Assembly: GCF_009760925.1 (NCBI RefSeq)
Contig: NZ_VRLV01000003.1
Span: 744,001 to 808,000 of the forward strand
Source of the DNA: Nonomuraea typhae
GTDB taxonomy: Bacteria; Actinomycetota; Actinomycetes; Streptosporangiales; Streptosporangiaceae
DNA length: 64,000 nucleotides
Reading direction: 5' to 3'
Position 1 is the first letter of the stretch, and each line of letters opens with the position of its first letter. Positions 47,980 to 56,669 of the stretch are shown here, piece by piece. The translations under genes and the position numbers were made by a program. The notes under the pieces were generated by a model. That model was not told the DNA's origin. It saw only the letters and a list, made by a program, of their open reading frames with translations, and searched no databases.

Positions 47980-49065
47980 TCATCCCGTGGATCTTGTTGC
48001 GACGTATACGACCAAAACCGCGTCAACTGCATCCCCCTCACGCGGCAGCTCCGCACCCCTGTCCGCGGCCGCCCCGGCCTGGCGCGCGGCCTGCTCCAGA
48101 TCGTCCACGAGAGCCCGTACGGCGGAGCGTGCGGCGCCCGCGTCTCCGTACGGCACCAGCGTCCCGGCGCCGCCCAGCAGGTCAGGGATGCCGCCCACGT
48201 CGGTGGCGACCACCGGACGGCCCGCCATGAGCGCCTCGCTGAGGCTGAGCGGCATGCCCTCCCAGCGGCTCGGCCAGAACACCACGTCGGCGGCGGCCAG
48301 CAGATCGGGCACGTCGTCGCGCCCGCCGAGGAGCCGCACGGGCAGCTTGTCCTGATCGATACGCTCCTGGAGCTCCCGGTGCAGCGGCCCTTCGCCCGCG
48401 ACCACGAACAGCGGCTCCCGCTCGCCCCAGGCCCCGGCCGCCACGTCGAGCAGGAACTCCAGTCCCTTCTGCTGCGCCAGCCGCGCGAGCGTGAGCACGA
48501 TCGGCCGGTCGCCGGCGCCCAGTTCCGCGCGCACCTGCTCGGGCGTGCGCCGCGGCGGCCTGAGCGCCGGCGCGGGCACCACGGCCGCGCGCACGTCCTT
48601 CGCGCCCAGGCCGGTCATCCGCCGGCCCAGGTCCGGCGACACCACCAGCACCCGGTCGGCGCCCCGGGCCACGATCCGCTCCAGCGCCCCGTGGACGGCC
48701 CCCACGAACCCGCCGGTGGTCAGCGCGTTGTGCAGGGTCACCACGAGCGGCGGGCGCCCGCGCCCGGCCCGGGCCAGCACGGCCAGCGCCCCGGCCCGCA
48801 GCCCGTGGGCGTGCACCACGTCGGCGCCCCGGACGATGCGCCGGATCGCCGCGACGGCCGCCAGGTCGCGCACCGGATGCGGCCGGTCGGCCACCGCCAC
48901 CTCCGCGAACCGCGCCCCGGCCGCCCCGAACCCGAACGCCTCCTCGACCGCCCGCGGCCCCGCCACCACGACCTGATGCCCGCGCCGCACCAGCCCTTCG
49001 GCCAGCATGAGCACATGCCGCCCCGTCCCACCGGACGTGGTCCCGAGCACGAAGGCCACCCGCAC
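47980..49065 (-). CDS. Glycosyltransferase family 4 protein
   Basis: A 361-residue GT-B fold glycosyltransferase. The N-terminal motif VLGTTSGGTGRHVLMLAEGL and the C-terminal donor-site region PSRWEGMPLSLSEALMAGRP, with the EX7E-type glutamates, mark GT4. Start GTG 49065 has AGGGGA seven bases upstream. It is the last gene behind murJ in the division and envelope cluster, so a cell-surface glycan is a likely product, though donor and acceptor are unknown. Confidence 0.88.
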   Translation of the reverse strand: MRVAFVLGTTSGGTGRHVLMLAEGLVRRGHQVVVAGPRAVEEAFGFGAAGARFAEVAVADRPHPVRDLAAVAAIRRIVRGADVVHAHGLRAGALAVLARAGRGRPPLVVTLHNALTTGGFVGAVHGALERIVARGADRVLVVSPDLGRRMTGLGAKDVRAAVVPAPALRPPRRTPEQVRAELGAGDRPIVLTLARLAQQKGLEFLLDVAAGAWGEREPLFVVAGEGPLHRELQERIDQDKLPVRLLGGRDDVPDLLAAADVVFWPSRWEGMPLSLSEALMAGRPVVATDVGGIPDLLGGAGTLVPYGDAGAARSAVRALVDDLEQAARQAGAAADRGAELPREGDAVDAVLVVYVATRSTG

Positions 49066-49126
49066 GATCGTTCCCCTCTCCACCCGCACACCGCGCCGCG
49101 GCGCATCCTGTCCTGCCCCGCACGCC

Positions 49127-50830
49127 TCATGGCCCGCGGCGCCCGATCACCCCGACCAGCGCGCGGGCGTCCCGGGGGTCCAGGATCACCGCCACCGCCG
49201 CGCCCACCGCCAGGGCGGCCACTCCGCCCAGCGCCGTCGTCCCGAGCAGCGCCCAAAGGCCCTCGCCCCCGGCCGGCAGCCGCACCACGCCCGCCCCGGC
49301 CGCGAACCCCGCCAGCCCGCCCGCGACCGCGGCGCCCACCGCCCGGCCCAGCCCGGCCAGCACGCCCCGGCCTCGCGCCCGGGCCACGGACACCAGCAGC
49401 CACACCCCGCCCACGCTCATCCCGGCGCTCATCCCCAGCGCCATCCCCGCGATCTTCCAGTCATCCGGCAGCAGCAGCACGAACCCGACCTGCGCCACCA
49501 TCACCACCAGCCATCCGGCCACCGTCCCGGCCGCCGCCTGCCGCCCGCGGCCCGCGGCGTACAACACCCGGCTGAGCTGCGCGATCAGCCCATAGCCCAG
49601 CAGCCCGGGCGCGAACCACGCGATCGTGCTCGCCAGCTCTCCCGCGTCGACCGAGGTCCCGGAGCCGTGCAGGAACACCGCGGCCCCCGGCCCGGACATC
49701 GCCGCCAGCCCCCCGGCCGCCAGCCCGGACACCAGCACCACCGCCCGCGTGCCGCGCGCCGCCAGCTCGGCGAACCCGGCCGCGTCGCCGCTCTCCGCCC
49801 GCGCCGACAGCCCGGGAAAGGCACTCGTCGCGATCGGTACGGCCAGCACCGCGTAAGGCACGAGGTAGATGGCCCACGCGTAGTTGTAGACCGCGATGGC
49901 CCCCGACCCGATCTCGTTGGCCAGCCGTACCACCACGATCATGGCCGCCTGCTGCGCCAGCAGACCGGCGATCCCGGCCATCGCGAGCCCGCGCACCTGT
50001 ACGGCCACGCCGCCGGGGAACCGGAGCGAGGGCCGCCACCGGAGCCCGAGGCGCAGCGCCGGACCGGCCACGGTGAGGACGAGCGCGAGCACGCCCAGGC
50101 TGGTACCGGCGGACAGCACCAGCTCGCCCGGGGTCAGCGGGCTGACCGCCTGCCTGTCGCCGCCGCTGACCGGGACGAACACCAGGTAGGCGACGATGAC
50201 CACGATGCTGGACACCAGCGGCGCCAGCGCGGGCGCCGCGAAGCGCCGGTGGGCCTGGAGCACGCCGTACAACACGACGGCCACGCCGTACAGGGGGATC
50301 TGGGGGGCGAAGACGACGAGCATGTCCGCGGTGGCGGCCACCACGTCCTCGCCTGGGCCGCAGCCCTTGACCGCGGCGCCGTAGAAGAGCCCGGTGATCG
50401 GCCCGGCGAGCACGGCGACGGCGACGGCGAGCGGCACCAGCGTCACGAGCACCCAGGTGAGCAGCGCGGAGGCGACCCGGCCGACGTAGGCGTGGGCTTC
50501 GGCGCCGGACAGGTCCGCGCCGGGCGCGAGCGAGGAGGCGCCGCGTGCGGCCTCCGGCGAGCCGGGCTCCTCCAGGGGCGGTTCGCCGGCGCGGGCGGCG
50601 GCGCCGGCCAGCACGGGGACCACCATCCCGGCCAGCGCGCCACCGGCCACGACCTCGAAGACGATGTTCGGGATCTGGTTGGCGGTGAAGTACGCGCTGG
50701 ACAGGCACGTCGTCCCGACGGTCTGGGCGAAGGCGTACTGCTTGGCGAATCCGGCGACGCGCGCGAGGATCGTGATCGCGCCGATCAGCACCGCCCCGCC
50801 CGCGACGCCCCGCGCCAGCCGTCCCGTCAC
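49127..50830 (-). CDS. murJ: Lipid II flippase MurJ-like protein (MviN family)
   Basis: A 567-residue MOP-superfamily membrane protein with about 14 helices. The N-terminus ITILARVAGFAKQYAFAQTVG and the AYFTANQIPNIVFEVVAGGAL segment are typical of MurJ/MviN. Compared with mycobacterial MviN there is no kinase-like extension. It moves lipid-linked wall precursors across the membrane. The GTG start overlaps the stop of the MraY-like gene by four bases. Another MurJ is likely elsewhere in the genome (established for many actinobacteria), so this copy may be specialised. Confidence 0.88.
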   Translation of the reverse strand: MTGRLARGVAGGAVLIGAITILARVAGFAKQYAFAQTVGTTCLSSAYFTANQIPNIVFEVVAGGALAGMVVPVLAGAAARAGEPPLEEPGSPEAARGASSLAPGADLSGAEAHAYVGRVASALLTWVLVTLVPLAVAVAVLAGPITGLFYGAAVKGCGPGEDVVAATADMLVVFAPQIPLYGVAVVLYGVLQAHRRFAAPALAPLVSSIVVIVAYLVFVPVSGGDRQAVSPLTPGELVLSAGTSLGVLALVLTVAGPALRLGLRWRPSLRFPGGVAVQVRGLAMAGIAGLLAQQAAMIVVVRLANEIGSGAIAVYNYAWAIYLVPYAVLAVPIATSAFPGLSARAESGDAAGFAELAARGTRAVVLVSGLAAGGLAAMSGPGAAVFLHGSGTSVDAGELASTIAWFAPGLLGYGLIAQLSRVLYAAGRGRQAAAGTVAGWLVVMVAQVGFVLLLPDDWKIAGMALGMSAGMSVGGVWLLVSVARARGRGVLAGLGRAVGAAVAGGLAGFAAGAGVVRLPAGGEGLWALLGTTALGGVAALAVGAAVAVILDPRDARALVGVIGRRGP

Positions 50831-51726
50831 GGTGCGGGTCGGCGGCCGAGCATGTCGAGGCGGTTGAGCACCGGGTTCCCCGCGATGACCTTGGTGAAGC
50901 TGACCTTCTCCGAGGCGGCCGTCAGCACGGCGACGGTCCCGAGCACGGCCAGCCGTCCCCGGCGGCCCAGCGTGGTGACGGCGGCCAGCCCGAGCAGCGC
51001 GCCCAGCGCGTTGGCGCCGGCGTCGCCGAGCATGGCGCGCTCGCCCAGGTCGTCGGGCAGCAGCGCGGCCGCGGCGCCCAGCGGGACGGCGGCCAGCGCC
51101 GCGCCCGACGGCGAGCCGCGCAGCAGCGCGGCGGCCAGCAGCGGCCCGCCGGTCAGCAGCGCGACCTTGATGGCCCGGCCCGGCCGCAGGTCGAAGAGGT
51201 TGGCCAGGTTGGCGGCCCCGGCGATGGTGGCGCCGTTGGCGATGACGTCGAGCGGGCCGCGGGAGACGAGCGCGGCGGCGGCCAGGCCGGTGGCGCCGAT
51301 GCCGAAGATCTTGACGGCGCCGCTGGTCACCTCACCGCAGGCCAGCGCGGTCAGGTGGCCTTTGAAACCCTTGGAGGAGGTGGTGCCGTAGAGGTCGTCG
51401 TAGGCGCCGAGCGCGCCGCTGCCCGCTCCGGCCAGCAGGGCGGCCAGCCGTACCCGGGGCTCCAGGCCGGGCGACAGCGCGGCGGCGGCGCTCGCGCCCG
51501 CTACGAACGCGGGCCCTTCGAGCAGCGTGATCGGCTCCCCGCGGTGGTTGGTGCGGGTCCAGGTGGCGGCGGCGCGCAGCCCGCTGGTGGCGACGACCTC
51601 TCCGGACGGCGTGGCCGTCTTCTCCGGCGCCTCGGCCACGCGCGCGGTGAAGGCGGAGTAGGCGGCGCGGGCGGCGACGGCGCCGAGCGCGGCTCCGGCG
51701 AGTGCGCACAGCAGGGCACGGGCCAT
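50827..51726 (-). CDS. Divergent MraY/WecA-like membrane protein (GT4 phosphotransferase superfamily)
   Basis: A 299-residue protein with eight or more hydrophobic segments. Superfamily landmarks are present in altered form: an N-terminal NHRGEPITLLEGP (residues 60-72), aspartates D110-D111 in GAYDDLYG, the Asn-rich loop NLANLFDLRPGR (173-184, compare NxxNxxDG) and LGDAGANALGALLG (233-246, compare GDxGS). This suggests an undecaprenyl-phosphate or related sugar-phosphate transferase. It lies four bases from steB and overlaps murJ by four bases, which places it in septal wall assembly. The usual DGxDGL motif is degenerate, so it may bind lipid without full activity. Confidence 0.68.
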   Translation of the reverse strand: MARALLCALAGAALGAVAARAAYSAFTARVAEAPEKTATPSGEVVATSGLRAAATWTRTNHRGEPITLLEGPAFVAGASAAAALSPGLEPRVRLAALLAGAGSGALGAYDDLYGTTSSKGFKGHLTALACGEVTSGAVKIFGIGATGLAAAALVSRGPLDVIANGATIAGAANLANLFDLRPGRAIKVALLTGGPLLAAALLRGSPSGAALAAVPLGAAAALLPDDLGERAMLGDAGANALGALLGLAAVTTLGRRGRLAVLGTVAVLTAASEKVSFTKVIAGNPVLNRLDMLGRRPAP

Positions 51727-51729
51727 GGT

Positions 51730-52701
51730 TCAACTCCCAGATGAGGAGGGGACGGGGGTGGGGCTGGGCACCGGCGGCTGGAAACCGGTCACTCCGGCGC
51801 CGATGCCGTACTGGCCGGCACGCCCGGCCAGCTGCTCGCGCAGCGCGTAGACGGTCACGACCCGGCCTGCGGGCATGTCGAGCGTGTCGATGCTGGAGAC
51901 GCGCTGGGTGATCTCGCCGGAGTCGCGCAGCTCGGTGATGACGCCCCCGGGGGCCGCGGCCGTCTCGGCGCCGGCGATGAGGGCGCCCCTGCTCCCGATG
52001 TCGAGACCGGCGGCGAGCGAGACGAACGCCGCGGCCTGCGTCTCCGCGCGCTCGCCCTCGAAGGGCTTGTCCGGCGCGAACATCACCGCGAGGGTGGCCG
52101 GCTCGGTGAGCTTGCCCTCGACGCTGAGGAATCCGCCCTTCTGGAAGGCGCCCAGCACGGTCTCGGAGCTCGCCGGCAGGGTCTGCGCGGGGTCGGTGGT
52201 CATCAGCGTGTCGGCCAGGAGCTGGGCGACCTTGTCGTAGACCGTCGCCGTGGTCGCGTAGGTGAGATCGGTCGGCTTGAGCTGGAGCGCCAGGCCGTCG
52301 AGGACGGCCTCGCTGTCGGCGGTGAGGAACTTCTCACTGATCGTCACCCGCCCGATGACGGTCGCCCCGGACAGCTCCAGCACCTGCTGCTGGGCCTCGC
52401 GCAGGGCGGCGGTGACGCCGGGCGCGTCGACCAGCAGGACCTTCTGCCCGCCGAGACCGCCCTCGACCTTCGACAGCACCGGGGTCATCTCCTTGACGAA
52501 GGAGTCGTTGCCGGCCTGGCGTCTGGCCAGGTCCTCCTTCTCGGCGCGCAGCTCGCCGTTGCTCTTGGCCAGCTCGTCCGAGGTCTTCTTGGCGAAGTCG
52601 ACGGCCGGGCTCTGCAGGAGCGTGGTGCCCATGACGATGCCGACCGCCAGCGCGAGGAAGATGGCGACGATGGAGACGAGGTGATAGCGGAAATCGATCA
52701 C
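51730..52701 (-). CDS. steB: SteB / MctB-like copper transporter-annotated protein (DUF3186 type)
   Basis: A 323-residue single-pass membrane protein. It starts with DFRYHLVSIVAIFLALAVG (helix about residues 2-24), followed by a coiled coil (about residues 35-65) and an extracytoplasmic globular domain. Mycobacterial MctB (Rv1698) is described as an outer-membrane or copper-related protein; the corynebacterial homologue SteB forms a septal complex with SteA. GTG 52701 overlaps the steA stop by four bases. The C-terminus is Pro/Ser rich. Confidence 0.88.
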   Translation of the reverse strand: MIDFRYHLVSIVAIFLALAVGIVMGTTLLQSPAVDFAKKTSDELAKSNGELRAEKEDLARRQAGNDSFVKEMTPVLSKVEGGLGGQKVLLVDAPGVTAALREAQQQVLELSGATVIGRVTISEKFLTADSEAVLDGLALQLKPTDLTYATTATVYDKVAQLLADTLMTTDPAQTLPASSETVLGAFQKGGFLSVEGKLTEPATLAVMFAPDKPFEGERAETQAAAFVSLAAGLDIGSRGALIAGAETAAAPGGVITELRDSGEITQRVSSIDTLDMPAGRVVTVYALREQLAGRAGQYGIGAGVTGFQPPVPSPTPVPSSSGS

Positions 52702-53894
52702 GAGAAGAGTCCGACCAGCCAGAAGATGAAGGCGTTCCACAGGTCTTGCTGGCCGTTGAGCCAGGTCTTGCCGATGGGTGAACTGAACAGGGCCACGCCC
52801 ATCGTGACGAGCGCGGTGCCGACCAGCAGCAGGAGCTGGGGCGTGGAGATGCGGCTGCGGTAGAGGCGGCTCACGCCCTTGGCGTCGATGAGCTTGCTGC
52901 CGATGCGCAGCCGGGTCAGAAAGGTGCTGGCCATGCCGGAGCGGCCCTTGTCGAGGAACTCCTCCAGCGTCCAGTGGGTGCCGACGGCCACGATGAGCTC
53001 GGCGCCCTTGTCGTCGGCCAGCAGCATGGCGATGTCCTCGCTGGTGCCGGTGGCCGGAAAGAGGACGGCCTCACGGCCGAGCTGGTGCACGCGCTCCAGG
53101 CCGGGCGCGCGGCCGTCGCGGTAGGCGTGCACGACGAGCTCGGCGCCGCAGGTGAGGGCCTTGGCGGAGACGGAGTCGAAGTCGCCGACGATGACGTCGG
53201 GCAGGTAGCCGGCCTCCAGGAGGGCGTCGGCGCCGCCGTCCACGCCGATGAGGACGGGGCGGTATTCGCGGATGTACGGCCGCAGCGTGGCGATGTCCTC
53301 TTTGTAGTGGTATCCGCGCACGACGATGAGGACGTGTCTGCCCTCGATGGGGGTACGGATCTCCGGCACGCCGACTCCGTCGATGAGAAGCCTGCCCTCA
53401 CCACGAACGTACTCCATCGTGTTGACGGCGAAAGCCTCGATCTGCACGGAAAGTCCGGCGCGGGCCTCGGCCATGGCGGCCTCGACGGACTCCTCGGTGG
53501 CCACGTCGCCCTTGCCGGCCATCTCGTCGCCGACATAGACGATCCCGTCGCACAGGCGGATCGTCTCGCCGTCGGCCACCCGCTCGAACAACTCGGGCGT
53601 GGCGTTGTCCACGAACGGGATCCCGGCCTCGACCAGGATCTGCGGACCCAGGTTCGGATAACGCCCGCTGATGCCCGCCGCGACGTTGACGACAGCCGCG
53701 ACTCCGCACGCGACGAGCGCCTCCGCGCTGACCCGGTCCACGTCAACGTGGTCGATAATCGCTATTTCCCCCGGACGCAGGCGTTTGGTAAGCCTCTTCG
53801 TACGCCGGTCGATTCTCGCCACTGCCGTGAGGCCGGGAAGGTCGCCGACCTTCCTGCCGCGGAGGCCCGGCAACTTGTTCCCCGGTACCTTCAT
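52698..53894 (-). CDS. steA: SteA, cytokinetic-ring-associated protein with thiamine pyrophosphokinase-like domain
   Basis: A 398-residue protein. The cytosolic part has a TPK-like fold (IGVDGGADALLEAGYLPDVIVGDFDS near residues 215-240) preceded by a conserved N-terminal domain, and the C-terminus ends in one membrane helix (about residues 358-378). The equivalent of Rv1697. With SteB it bridges the divisome and envelope in corynebacteria. AGGA lies eight bases before ATG 53894. Gene order recN-steA-steB is conserved. Confidence 0.92.
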   Translation of the reverse strand: MKVPGNKLPGLRGRKVGDLPGLTAVARIDRRTKRLTKRLRPGEIAIIDHVDVDRVSAEALVACGVAAVVNVAAGISGRYPNLGPQILVEAGIPFVDNATPELFERVADGETIRLCDGIVYVGDEMAGKGDVATEESVEAAMAEARAGLSVQIEAFAVNTMEYVRGEGRLLIDGVGVPEIRTPIEGRHVLIVVRGYHYKEDIATLRPYIREYRPVLIGVDGGADALLEAGYLPDVIVGDFDSVSAKALTCGAELVVHAYRDGRAPGLERVHQLGREAVLFPATGTSEDIAMLLADDKGAELIVAVGTHWTLEEFLDKGRSGMASTFLTRLRIGSKLIDAKGVSRLYRSRISTPQLLLLVGTALVTMGVALFSSPIGKTWLNGQQDLWNAFIFWLVGLFS

Positions 53895-53957
53895 CAAGAC
53901 CATCCTGCCAGAGCCGGAGAGCCCGGGGGTCATGCACTGCGCGGCGTGTCTGGATTG

Positions 53958-55667
53958 TCACGCAGAGTCGGCAGCGGCCAGTCCGAGCAGTTCTTCCGCG
54001 TGTGCTCTGCCCAGCTCCGAGTCTTCCAGTCCGGCCAGCATGCGGGAGAGCTCGCGCACGCGGCCCTCGTGGTTCAGCGTGACGACGCCGCTGCGCACCA
54101 CGCTGCCGTCACCGGCCTTCTCCACGACCAGGTGCTGGTCGGCGAAGGCGGCCACCTGCGGCAGGTGGGTGACGACGATGACCTGGGCGGTGCGGGCCAG
54201 CCTGGCCAGGCGGCGGCCGATCTCCACCGCCGCCTTGCCGCCCACCCCCGCGTCCACCTCGTCGAAGACGAACGTGGGCACCGGGTCGGCGCCGGCGAAG
54301 ACCACTTCGATGGCGAGCATGACGCGGCTCAGCTCGCCGCCCGAGGCGCCCTTGTTGAGCGGCAGCGGCGGCGCGGCCGGATGGGCCGCCATCCGCAGCT
54401 CCACCTCGTCCACGCCCTCGGGGCCGAACTCGGCGCTCTGGGTGAGCTGCACCACGACGCGGGCATGCGGCATGGCCAGCGCGGTCAGCTCCTCGGTGAC
54501 CGCCTGGCCGAAGCGCTCCGCGGCGGCCTCGCGCACCTTGGTCAGCTCGGCGGCCAGGTCGGTGAGGCGCTCGGTCAGCTCGTCGTGCTCGCGGGTGAGC
54601 TCGTCGATGCGCTCGTCGTCGCCGTCGAGCTCGGCCAGGCGCGCGGCCGACTGCTGCGCCCAGGCCAGCACGCCCGCGCTGTCCTCGGCGTACTTGCGGA
54701 TCAGGCCGGTCAGCAGCGCCCGGCGCTCCTGCACGATGGCCAGCCTGGCCGGATCGGCCTCGATCGACTCGGCGTAGGCGGCAAGATCCGTGGCCACGTC
54801 GGAGATGAGGTATCCGGCCTCGGCCAGCCGGTCGGCCACCTGGGCGAGCTGCGGGTCGAACTCGCGCACCGCCTCCACCGCCGACCTGGCCTCCCCCAGC
54901 AGGGAGACGACGTCGTTGGCGCCGTCGGCCTCCATCGGGTCGCCCAGCAGCGCCGCGTGGGCGCCGGTGGCCGCCGTGCGCAGCGCGTCGGCGTGCGAGA
55001 GCCGCTCCTCCTCCCCGCGCAGCTCGGCGTCCTCGCCCGGCTTCGGGTCGGCCTTCTCGATCTCCTCCAGGCTGAAGCGCAGCAGATCGGCCTCCTGGGC
55101 GCGCTCGCGCGCCCGCACGGTCAGCTCCTCCAGCAGCGCGGCGACCTGCTTGTGTCGTTTGTACGCCTGGGAGTACGCGCGCAGCGGCTTGACCAGATCG
55201 TCACCGGCGTAGCGGTCGAGCGCGGCCCGCTGCCTGGCCGGTTGCAGGAGGCGCTGCTGGTCCATCTGGCCGTGCACGGCGACGAGGTCGTCGGCCAGGT
55301 AGGTGAGCGTGCCGACCGGGACGGTGCGCCCGCCCAGCCAGGCGCGCGAGCGGCCCTCGGCCGAGACGGTGCGCGAGATGATCAGCTCGCCCTCCTCGAC
55401 CTCGCCGCCGATGTCCTCGACCTGCTGGGCCACGCGGCCCGCGGCCTCGATGACCAGCGTGCCCTCCACCGTCGCCCTGTCGGCGCCGGGGCGGATGCGG
55501 GAGGGATCGGCACGGCCGCCGAACAGCAGCCCGAGGCCGGTGACGACCATCGTCTTGCCCGCGCCGGTCTCGCCCGTGACCACGTTGAATCCCGGCGAGA
55601 GCTCCAGAACGGCCTCGTCGATGACACCCAGCCCCTGGATGCGGACCTCTTCGACCCTTGGTCGCAC
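53958..55667 (-). CDS. recN: DNA repair protein RecN
   Basis: A 569-residue SMC-like ATPase for double-strand-break repair. Walker A is VVTGETGAGKT near residues 27-37, a long coiled coil spans about residues 150-360, and the C-terminal ABC signature and Walker B are KGASGGELSRVMLA and PTFVFDEVDAGVGG. AGGAG lies six bases before GTG 55667. A LexA-like box is about 55 bases upstream. Gene order tlyA-nadK-recN-steA-steB matches mycobacteria. Confidence 0.96.
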   Translation of the reverse strand: MRPRVEEVRIQGLGVIDEAVLELSPGFNVVTGETGAGKTMVVTGLGLLFGGRADPSRIRPGADRATVEGTLVIEAAGRVAQQVEDIGGEVEEGELIISRTVSAEGRSRAWLGGRTVPVGTLTYLADDLVAVHGQMDQQRLLQPARQRAALDRYAGDDLVKPLRAYSQAYKRHKQVAALLEELTVRARERAQEADLLRFSLEEIEKADPKPGEDAELRGEEERLSHADALRTAATGAHAALLGDPMEADGANDVVSLLGEARSAVEAVREFDPQLAQVADRLAEAGYLISDVATDLAAYAESIEADPARLAIVQERRALLTGLIRKYAEDSAGVLAWAQQSAARLAELDGDDERIDELTREHDELTERLTDLAAELTKVREAAAERFGQAVTEELTALAMPHARVVVQLTQSAEFGPEGVDEVELRMAAHPAAPPLPLNKGASGGELSRVMLAIEVVFAGADPVPTFVFDEVDAGVGGKAAVEIGRRLARLARTAQVIVVTHLPQVAAFADQHLVVEKAGDGSVVRSGVVTLNHEGRVRELSRMLAGLEDSELGRAHAEELLGLAAADSA

Positions 55668-55722
55668 CGCCCACTCCTGTCGCTGTCTGCGTTTACGATC
55701 ACGCCCGCTTCGGAGCACTGTC

Positions 55723-55736
55723 CGAACACACGTGCG
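55723..55736. promoter_or_regulatory. Possible LexA (SOS) box before recN
   Basis: CGAAC-ACAC-GTGCG differs at one position from the actinobacterial consensus CGAAC-N4-GTTCG. It lies 56-69 bases upstream of the recN start. RecN is SOS-induced in other bacteria, but this site alone is weak evidence. Confidence 0.35.
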
Positions 55737-55769
55737 CAAGCGATCCTACGCGCTTCACAGCCAATTGAC

Positions 55770-56669
55770 TCAGGGACGCACCCTTCCGCGCCACCCCTGC
55801 ACCGGAAGTTCGAACTTGGCCACCAGCCGGTCGGTGAACGGGGCGCCGGTGCTCTCGATGCCGTGCAGGCGGGCCAGCCGTACGGGCTGCTCGCCGCGGC
55901 GGACCTCCACCCGGGTGCCGGGCGGCAGGTCGAAACGGCGGCGCCCGTCACACCAGAGCACGCCGCCCGGAGTGTCGGGCAGGATCTCCACCGCCAGCGT
56001 CGAGCGCGGCGAGACCACCAGCGGCTTGGCGAACAGCGCGTGCGCGCTGATCGGCACCATGAGCATGGCCTCCACCTCCGGCCAGACGACCGGGCCACCC
56101 GCGGAGAAGGCGTAGGCCGTGGAGCCGGTCGGCGTGGCGCAGATGACGCCGTCGCAGCCCCAGCGCGACAGCGGGCGGCCGTCGATCTCGGCGACGACCT
56201 CCAGCATGCGCTCGCGCTTCTCCACGGTCGCCTCGTTCAGCGCCCAGGTGTCGGCGATCACCTGGCCGTTGAGACGGGCCAGCACGTCGATGGTCATGCG
56301 CTCCTCGACGTCGTAGTTGCCGGCGACCACGCTGTCCACCGCGGCCGCCAGGTCGTCCACCTCGGCCTCGGCCAGGAAGCCCACGTGGCCCAGGTTGACG
56401 CCGAACAGCGGGGTGCCGGTCGAGCGGGCCAGCTCCGCCGAGCGCAGCAGCGAGCCGTCGCCGCCGAGCACGATCATCACCTCGGCGTCCTTGGCCGCGC
56501 CCGGGTCGACCGCCACCACGTCCACCCCGGCGCAGCCGAGCTCCAGGGCCTCCTGCTCCAGCACGCGCACGGTGATGCCGGCGTCCACCAGGCGGTTGAC
56601 CACCAGGCGAGCGCTGTCGACGGCGACGTCGCGCCCGGTGTGCACGCTGACCAGAACGGTCCGGTTCAT
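55770..56669 (-). CDS. nadK: NAD kinase
   Basis: A 299-residue enzyme that phosphorylates NAD to NADP. Key motifs are VLGGDGSLLRSAEL (GGDGS, catalytic Asp), GVNLGHVGFLAE, ALNEATVEK (NE/D motif) and TPTGSTAYAFSAGG. ATG 56669 overlaps the tlyA stop by four bases (ATGA). Position between tlyA and recN is conserved in actinobacteria. The protein is complete. Confidence 0.96.
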   Translation of the reverse strand: MNRTVLVSVHTGRDVAVDSARLVVNRLVDAGITVRVLEQEALELGCAGVDVVAVDPGAAKDAEVMIVLGGDGSLLRSAELARSTGTPLFGVNLGHVGFLAEAEVDDLAAAVDSVVAGNYDVEERMTIDVLARLNGQVIADTWALNEATVEKRERMLEVVAEIDGRPLSRWGCDGVICATPTGSTAYAFSAGGPVVWPEVEAMLMVPISAHALFAKPLVVSPRSTLAVEILPDTPGGVLWCDGRRRFDLPPGTRVEVRRGEQPVRLARLHGIESTGAPFTDRLVAKFELPVQGWRGRVRP

